DNA from: Clostridia bacterium | GTDB lineage: Bacteria > Bacillota > Clostridia > Christensenellales > CALWSW01 | Length of the DNA: 8,705 nucleotides | Assembly: GCA_019421925.1 (NCBI GenBank) | Contig: JAHZEH010000001.1 | Coordinates: forward strand, 16,937-25,641 | Direction: 5' to 3' | In this document: one piece after another, positions 6,084 to 8,705 of the stretch | How the letters are laid out: every line of letters starts with the position of its first letter | Position numbering within the stretch: position 1 is the stretch's first letter | The notes under the pieces: generated by a model | What the model was told of the DNA's origin: nothing | What the model saw: only the letters and a program-made list of their open reading frames with translations | The model's database searches: none | Program-made: the position numbers and the translations under genes

Positions 6084-6136
6084 ACAAACAAAAAGGGCGT
6101 GGGAAAACAGCTCTGAAAGCCATCTTCCCACGCCCT
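6084..6136 (-). terminator. Intrinsic terminator/attenuator in the leader of the scaffold-capsid operon
   Basis: On the reverse strand AGGGCGTGGGAA (6136-6125) pairs perfectly over 12 bp with TTCCCACGCCCT (6105-6094) across a 19-nt loop, followed by TTTTTGTTTG (T count includes the last base of the stem). It lies between the promoter at 6185-6213 and the scaffold start at 6047, so it interrupts the transcript about 90 nt after initiation. An adjacent hairpin TGTAA-GCCT-TTACA (6149-6136) touches its stem, and a CAAC-TTCG-GTTG tetraloop hairpin (6159-6148) overlaps that one, giving competing folds. It could end a small RNA or be an antitermination target. Confidence 0.8.
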
Positions 6137-6184
6137 GTAAAGGCTTACAACCGAAGTTGCGGTACTTCTTTTGCTTGCATTTTT

Positions 6185-6213
6185 AGTATAGACCATCCTT
6201 GATCTTTAGTCAA
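6185..6213 (-). promoter_or_regulatory. Strong promoter of the scaffold-capsid transcript
   Basis: On the reverse strand TTGACT (6213-6208) and TATACT (6190-6185), each 5/6 to consensus, are separated by exactly 17 nt. Initiation is expected near 6178. It lies 15 nt after the stop of the 79-aa gene and separates the small-gene operon from the structural genes. A 130-nt leader with a terminator follows. Confidence 0.8.
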
Positions 6214-6227
6214 GGGGGTGTCTACCC

Positions 6228-6467
6228 TCAATCTCCCCAGTTCTCTGGCTCTCCGGGTTCCCTATGCTCCAAATCCGTACCGCTAACAGCCCCTTCGGGC
6301 TCAGATTGGGGGATATCGGGCACGTCGATATACAGGTGCCAGGTCTGTCCGTCCTTGCTCGAACCCTTGAAGCGGGCCCCCTTTATGCCGGTTAGAGGGC
6401 GTAGCATGTTGGTGATGAAGGGGAGTTCCCGAGAATTTCTGACGGATGCGTGAATTTTAGTTGACAT
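6228..6467 (-). CDS. Hypothetical 79-aa protein of the small-gene operon
   Basis: I do not recognise it. The N-terminal 50 residues look folded, with MSTKIHASVRNSRELPFITN, a basic KGARFKGSSKDG turn and WHLYIDVPD; the C-terminal 25 residues are acidic, Pro/Glu-rich and probably disordered. The start at 6467 is fixed by AAAGGAG with 6-nt spacing. The same frame stays open upstream to 6683, but that part lies inside the preceding gene and has no ribosome binding site. It overlaps the 91-aa gene by 11 nt, so coupling is likely. The start codon region lies under the -35 box of the opposite-strand promoter at 6461-6491. Confidence 0.62.
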   Translation of the reverse strand: MSTKIHASVRNSRELPFITNMLRPLTGIKGARFKGSSKDGQTWHLYIDVPDIPQSEPEGAVSGTDLEHREPGEPENWGD

Positions 6468-6732
6468 GGGGCGCTCCTTTCGGGGTATAATATAATGGAT
6501 TATGTTCCTGGGCCCTTTCAGCGTTGCCGCGCTGGAGGGCCTTTTTTTGGGGCTCACATATCTTACGCATGAGAAACTCGATCGCGTCATCTGAAAGCAC
6601 GCCAAGCCTGTGCAGCTTGGAGACCGTCCCAGGCTTCGCGTTTGTGTTGATGATGAGCACGCCGGGGAGCTGGGTCGAAGCAAAATAGCGGACGTCCTCC
6701 AGGCGGTCTAGGGATACGAATACCCGTCTCAT
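6457..6732 (-). CDS. Hypothetical 91-aa protein of the small-gene operon
   Basis: No family recognised. The N-terminal 60 residues read as a compact alpha/beta domain: RRVFVSLDRLEDVRYF, then GVLIINTNAKPGTV and LHRLGVLSDDAIEFLMRKI. The C-terminal 30 residues are polar and overlap regulatory DNA. GGAGG lies 7 nt before the ATG at 6732, and the start overlaps the stop of the 34-aa gene (ATGA). Codons 62-64 are CAA AAA AAG, giving the heptamer A AAA AAG in the right phase for -1 slippage, followed at once by a GC-rich stem; the alternative frame stops 8 codons on, giving a 71-aa product. The same element on the other strand is a hairpin plus T7. Confidence 0.65.
   Translation of the reverse strand: MRRVFVSLDRLEDVRYFASTQLPGVLIINTNAKPGTVSKLHRLGVLSDDAIEFLMRKICEPQKKALQRGNAERAQEHNPLYYTPKGAPHVN
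6461..6491 (+). promoter_or_regulatory. Opposite-strand promoter with perfect -35 and -10 boxes
   Basis: TTGACA (6461-6466) and TATAAT (6486-6491) are both perfect consensus hexamers, 19 nt apart; a second overlapping TATAAT lies at 6491-6496. It points against the small-gene operon, and no forward-strand gene follows. The -35 box covers the start of the 79-aa gene. The 19-nt spacer is the main weakness. Confidence 0.55.
6498..6548 (+). ncRNA. Candidate ~50-nt antisense RNA within the small-gene operon
   Basis: Downstream of the perfect-box promoter the forward strand reads only about 13 nt before GGCCC-T-TTCAGCG...CGCTGGA-GGGCC (6511-6541), a bulged stem of about 11 bp around a short GC-rich loop, followed by seven T residues (6542-6548). 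Promoter, one hairpin and T7 form a complete minimal transcription unit. The RNA would be fully complementary to codons 62-78 of the 91-aa gene. Small counter-transcribed RNAs of this build control replication or toxin genes in plasmids. A coincidental hairpin in coding DNA is the alternative. Confidence 0.45.
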
Positions 6733-6833
6733 TTCTTCTCCTCCGTTCTTGCGTTACGATTGATGACGCGTATACCGTCGATCTCAACTTCAAGGATGCC
6801 TTCCGGCAGATCTGCGTAGATGACTTTTTTCAT
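6729..6833 (-). CDS. Hypothetical 34-aa protein
   Basis: A very short gene: KKVIYADLPEGILEVEIDG followed by IRVINRNARTEEKK. The alternating hydrophobic pattern suggests a beta-rich peptide and a basic/acidic tail. Support comes from GGAGG 6 nt before ATG at 6833 and from 4-nt ATGA overlaps with the genes on both sides, a layout that rarely arises by chance. Function unknown. Confidence 0.6.
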   Translation of the reverse strand: MKKVIYADLPEGILEVEIDGIRVINRNARTEEKK

Positions 6834-6928
6834 TCCGCACCTCCCACATACGCGCGCAGAAAACAGAATACAACCCTCAATTGTTCCTCGCTCAACTGCT
6901 CCAGCATGGCCGTGATGATTTCTTTCAT
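6830..6928 (-). CDS. Hypothetical 32-aa protein, first of the small-gene operon
   Basis: KEIITAMLEQLSEEQLRVV followed by FCFLRAYVGG: two amphipathic helices joined at SEEQ, a pattern I recall from unnamed short proteins in clostridial phages and integrative elements (I-x-x-L-x-x-L-x-x-x-x-L-R-x-V-x-x-F-x-R). It has AAAGGAG 8 nt before the ATG at 6928 and overlaps the next gene by 4 nt (ATGA). The repeat array starting 23 nt upstream could contain its operator or promoter; no clear promoter boxes were found. Confidence 0.6.
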   Translation of the reverse strand: MKEIITAMLEQLSEEQLRVVFCFLRAYVGGAE

Positions 6929-6950
6929 GTGCTGTGCTCCTTTCTGGTTG

Positions 6951-7156
6951 TCATAATTACCGCGTCCCCGATACACCCCTACTCTCATGGTAATTATGGT
7001 GGAAATGCCCTAATTTAGGGGCTTGTACCATAATTTTCATTGGTAATTATGAGAACCCACAGGGGGGGGCTTCTCTCCTCATAATTACCACGTAAATAAA
7101 GTTTGGTAATTATGGTAGAACCCCCTATTTATCTAGGTTTTTTATCATAATTACCA
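6951..7156. repeat. Seven-copy array of CATAATTACC-type repeats in both orientations
   Basis: The motif TGGTAATTATGG or its complement recurs at 6951-6961, 6988-6999, 7027-7035 (half), 7041-7053, 7078-7090, 7104-7115 and 7145-7156. Orientations mostly alternate. TGGTAATTATGAG (7041-7053) and CTCATAATTACCA (7078-7090) form a perfect 13-bp inverted repeat; 7104-7114 and 7146-7156 form an 11-bp one. The array is AT-rich within GC-rich surroundings. It lies between the helicase gene and the small-gene operon. Binding sites for a replication initiator or repressor are the likeliest role. Confidence 0.7.
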
Positions 7157-7339
7157 TTGGGAGGGTGGGTCTATCGGAGGAGTTTTTGTTGCTCCGGCGG
7201 GCGGATATCCCCCTTGTGGATATGGCTGTATGCCCACCAGCCCTCTTTGGGTTTCAATCCCACGGGGGGGGGGGGAGGGAATAAAATGCGTTTTCCCCTC
7301 CTATAGTGGTAAGTGTTTTTAGTGTTTTCCGTGTCTAGC
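7157..7339. other. Spacer between repeat arrays with a G12 run
   Basis: No credible gene. It contains 12 consecutive G residues (7264-7275) and a run of GTGTT-type words (7313-7345) leading into the 16-bp hairpin. A reverse-strand frame crosses this stretch (7171-7383) but has no ribosome binding site and encodes a Pro homopolymer across the G run, so I do not call it. Confidence 0.5.
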
Positions 7340-7383
7340 GTGTTTCTCGTGTCTCCCTCAGACACGAGAGACACGAGAAACAC
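7340..7383. repeat. Perfect 16-bp inverted repeat in the putative origin region
   Basis: GTGTTTCTCGTGTCTC (7340-7355) and GAGACACGAGAAACAC (7368-7383) pair perfectly around a 12-nt loop. The loop holds an extra copy of AGACACGAG, so CTCGTGTCT (7346-7354) can instead pair with AGACACGAG (7360-7368) in a tighter 9-bp hairpin with a 5-nt loop. No T run follows on either strand, which argues against a simple terminator. A single-strand origin, plectonemic origin hairpin or protein-binding site is possible. Confidence 0.7.
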
Positions 7384-7427
7384 TATACACTAGGGGGAGG
7401 GGGGTTGGCGCTCCTCGCGTACAGAGA

Positions 7428-7537
7428 AGTAATATATATTTCGTCCCCTATCGTCCCTATTTTCTAATCAACCGTCCCCTATCGTCCCCTATCGTCCCTA
7501 TTGTTATGTACTTTAACTTAGGGACGTTTAGGGACGA
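7428..7537. repeat. CGTCCC(C)TA iteron array with adjacent AT-rich stretch: candidate replication origin
   Basis: Ten-base units TCGTCCCCTA/TCGTCCCTAT stand in tandem at 7441-7460 (two) and 7472-7500 (three), followed by two inverted copies, TTAGGGACG at 7518-7526 and TTAGGGACGA at 7528-7537. An AT-rich stretch (7430-7441, taatatatattt) directly borders the array and could be the DNA unwinding element. The array begins 26 nt past the stop of the RepA-like helicase gene. Initiator iterons placed just 3' of the replication gene are known from SaPI satellites; here the assignment is by analogy. Confidence 0.68.
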
Positions 7538-7562
7538 AGTATACACTCTTTTTTCTCTGTGG

Positions 7563-8705
7563 TCATGCGTCACCCTTGGCGCTGACTTGGTATTCTTCCG
7601 GCGGCTTGTACTGCTCAATACGCACGCCCCGTTCCCCATTTTGCTTGTGCCCACTTGTAATGATTAAACCGTCCTTTTGCTGAATCTCTTTCGCAAATGA
7701 ACTATTCAGCTTGGCTTTAAGATCGGTAGTTGAAGAGAATGGAGGAAATCCAAGAATGTGCATGCCCGCTTCCTTCAATTCCGCATAAGACCAGAAACCG
7801 CCTCCGGGCCTGTCCGTTATTAGCTGGCGAAACACCTGTACCAATGGTTCTGTGCCATAATCCACGCCGCGCTCTTTTCTCTGCCTGACAATGCTTAAAT
7901 CATCTGTTGTCATTGAGCTATAGCCAATCCATTCAACCCCGCCCCGATCCCCGATCACGTAGACAATGCTTCTCCCTTTGGGAGCATTGGAGCATTTGAT
8001 ATGGATTGCAATATTTTCGCCTTCGATATCGGGATTAGGGGTAACCTGTAGGATACTTCTCATCGCAGATGGGATATCAACGGAACCTAGCGCCCGATTG
8101 ACGGCGCTTTTCCCCATGCCGTCCTTACCCATGTGCGAGACGATCAAAGCCGAGCAGTCGTTTCGAGAGCACATATCAAAAAACTTCGCCAGCTCCGGGC
8201 GGGTCTCGTTGGCCCTGTGCATATCATCCTTAGGTCCTAAAGAACACTGAACCGGATCAAAGATGATTAGCTTGGCATGTACTTCCTGAATTGCCGCTTC
8301 AACTTCGGGGCTATTGAACGTCAGACCTCCGGCGTTGCTCATTAGGTGGCATTTATCTAAGTCGCCGCCGTCTGCCTCTATTCTGCCGCGCAAGATAGGC
8401 AAGTCGTCCTCCACCGAGATCATGACGACATCACCCGGGGTCTCTACGACACTTTCCAGGATTGGCCTTCCGCTGGAAACATGCGCCGCAATAGCACAAG
8501 AAAATGCTGTTTTTCCTACGCCATTGTCTGCCTGCACAAGTGTCCCTTTCCCTCGCTGGAAGTATGGGGCAATCAGCCATTTAGGGGGTTCATACGGAAT
8601 ATCCGAAGCTTTAATAAGCCTCGCCTTGGGCTTCTCCTTCTTCACCCGCTCCACGGCCTCCCCGGCCCAGCTCACCCCGGCGGGCAAGTCCCCGTCGTCC
8701 GGCGG
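7563..8705 (-). CDS. RepA-like AAA ATPase / replicative helicase (5' end outside the window)
   Basis: At least 380 codons, open to the window edge. Numbering from a TTG at 8687: residues 26-48 resemble the entry strand to a RecA/DnaB-type core (ASDIPYEPPKWLIAPYFQRG); Walker A is ADNGVGKT (53-60), Walker B LIIFDP (140-145, Asp144), and LIVSHMGK (181-188) with RALGSVDIPSAMRSIL matches the sensor region of AAA_25/RepA hexameric helicases. Residues 280-360 look like a C-terminal winged helix (FWSYAELKEAGM...). It should unwind DNA at the element's origin. The TTG has no ribosome binding site, and the frame continues upstream as PPDDGDLPAGVSW, like an interdomain linker, so a primase or zinc-finger/TOPRIM half probably lies outside. 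The iteron array begins 26 nt beyond the stop codon. Confidence 0.85.
   Translation of the reverse strand, partial: PPDDGDLPAGVSWAGEAVERVKKEKPKARLIKASDIPYEPPKWLIAPYFQRGKGTLVQADNGVGKTAFSCAIAAHVSSGRPILESVVETPGDVVMISVEDDLPILRGRIEADGGDLDKCHLMSNAGGLTFNSPEVEAAIQEVHAKLIIFDPVQCSLGPKDDMHRANETRPELAKFFDMCSRNDCSALIVSHMGKDGMGKSAVNRALGSVDIPSAMRSILQVTPNPDIEGENIAIHIKCSNAPKGRSIVYVIGDRGGVEWIGYSSMTTDDLSIVRQRKERGVDYGTEPLVQVFRQLITDRPGGGFWSYAELKEAGMHILGFPPFSSTTDLKAKLNSSFAKEIQQKDGLIITSGHKQNGERGVRIEQYKPPEEYQVSAKGDA

Noticed and set aside
6145..6180. Eleven-codon leader peptide (MQAKEVPQLRL) after the capsid-operon promoter
   Set aside because: Its ATG at 6180 lies at or before the expected transcription start near 6178, so there is no room for a ribosome binding site; only a leaderless reading could make it.
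6468..6683. Upstream extension of the 79-aa gene giving a 151-codon frame
   Set aside because: The extension lies within the 91-aa gene, has no ribosome binding site, and the ATG at 6467 has a textbook one. It matters only if a +1 shift or polymerase slippage occurs at A7.
7171..7383. Reverse-strand 70-codon frame over the G12 run and the large hairpin
   Set aside because: It starts inside the perfect inverted repeat, has no ribosome binding site, and encodes a Pro run from the G homopolymer and repeated Thr-Asn words from the repeats.
6951..7537. CRISPR array
   Set aside because: Repeats are only 10-13 nt, vary in orientation and spacing, and have no uniform spacers or cas genes nearby.

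Overview
The window looks like a chromosome segment of a GC-rich Gram-positive gut anaerobe, probably of the Oscillospirales/Clostridia (Flavonifractor- or Lawsonibacter-like; inferred from gene style, no search run). Signs are strong AGGAGG-type ribosome binding sites, GTG/TTG starts, tRNA genes that encode CCA, two lipoproteins with Gram-positive-style signal peptides, and clostridial-type phage genes.

Left part (1-3822) is host chromosome. It opens with a reverse-strand remnant of a tyrosine recombinase C-terminus that keeps the catalytic tyrosine. A gene-poor stretch with a candidate promoter follows, then a 654-aa lipid-anchored flavoprotein reductase with FMN_bind and FAD_binding_2 domains. 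Convergent to it, and sharing a perfect 13-bp hairpin terminator, is an orphan NitT/TauT-type ABC substrate-binding lipoprotein. Next come tRNA-Thr(CGT) and tRNA-Pro(CGG) behind a near-consensus promoter, closed by a strong terminator.

Right part (about 3823-8705) is an integrated mobile element of phage or phage-satellite character, with every gene on the reverse strand pointing toward the tRNA genes. In transcription order: the 3' part of a RepA-like AAA ATPase/helicase gene (cut by the window edge); about 630 bp without genes holding two different repeat arrays, a 16-bp hairpin, an AT-rich stretch and a G12 run, which together look like a replication origin; four tiny genes (32, 34, 91 and 79 aa) joined by 4-11 nt overlaps; a strong promoter followed at once by an intrinsic terminator; a DUF4355-type scaffold gene; an HK97-fold major capsid gene; a small Cys-rich protein; a truncated sigma-factor-like gene; and two small unknown genes. 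No portal, terminase, protease or tail gene lies on the visible side, so the element is either a decayed prophage or a satellite that makes its own shell protein.

The most interesting signals are regulatory: (a) a promoter-terminator-late-gene layout like a lambda pR'/tR' antitermination switch ahead of scaffold and capsid; (b) a perfect TTGACA/TATAAT promoter on the opposite strand that runs within about 15 nt into a hairpin plus T7, predicting a roughly 50-nt antisense RNA inside the small-gene operon; and (c) the double-iteron candidate origin just 3' of the helicase gene, as in SaPI-type satellites.
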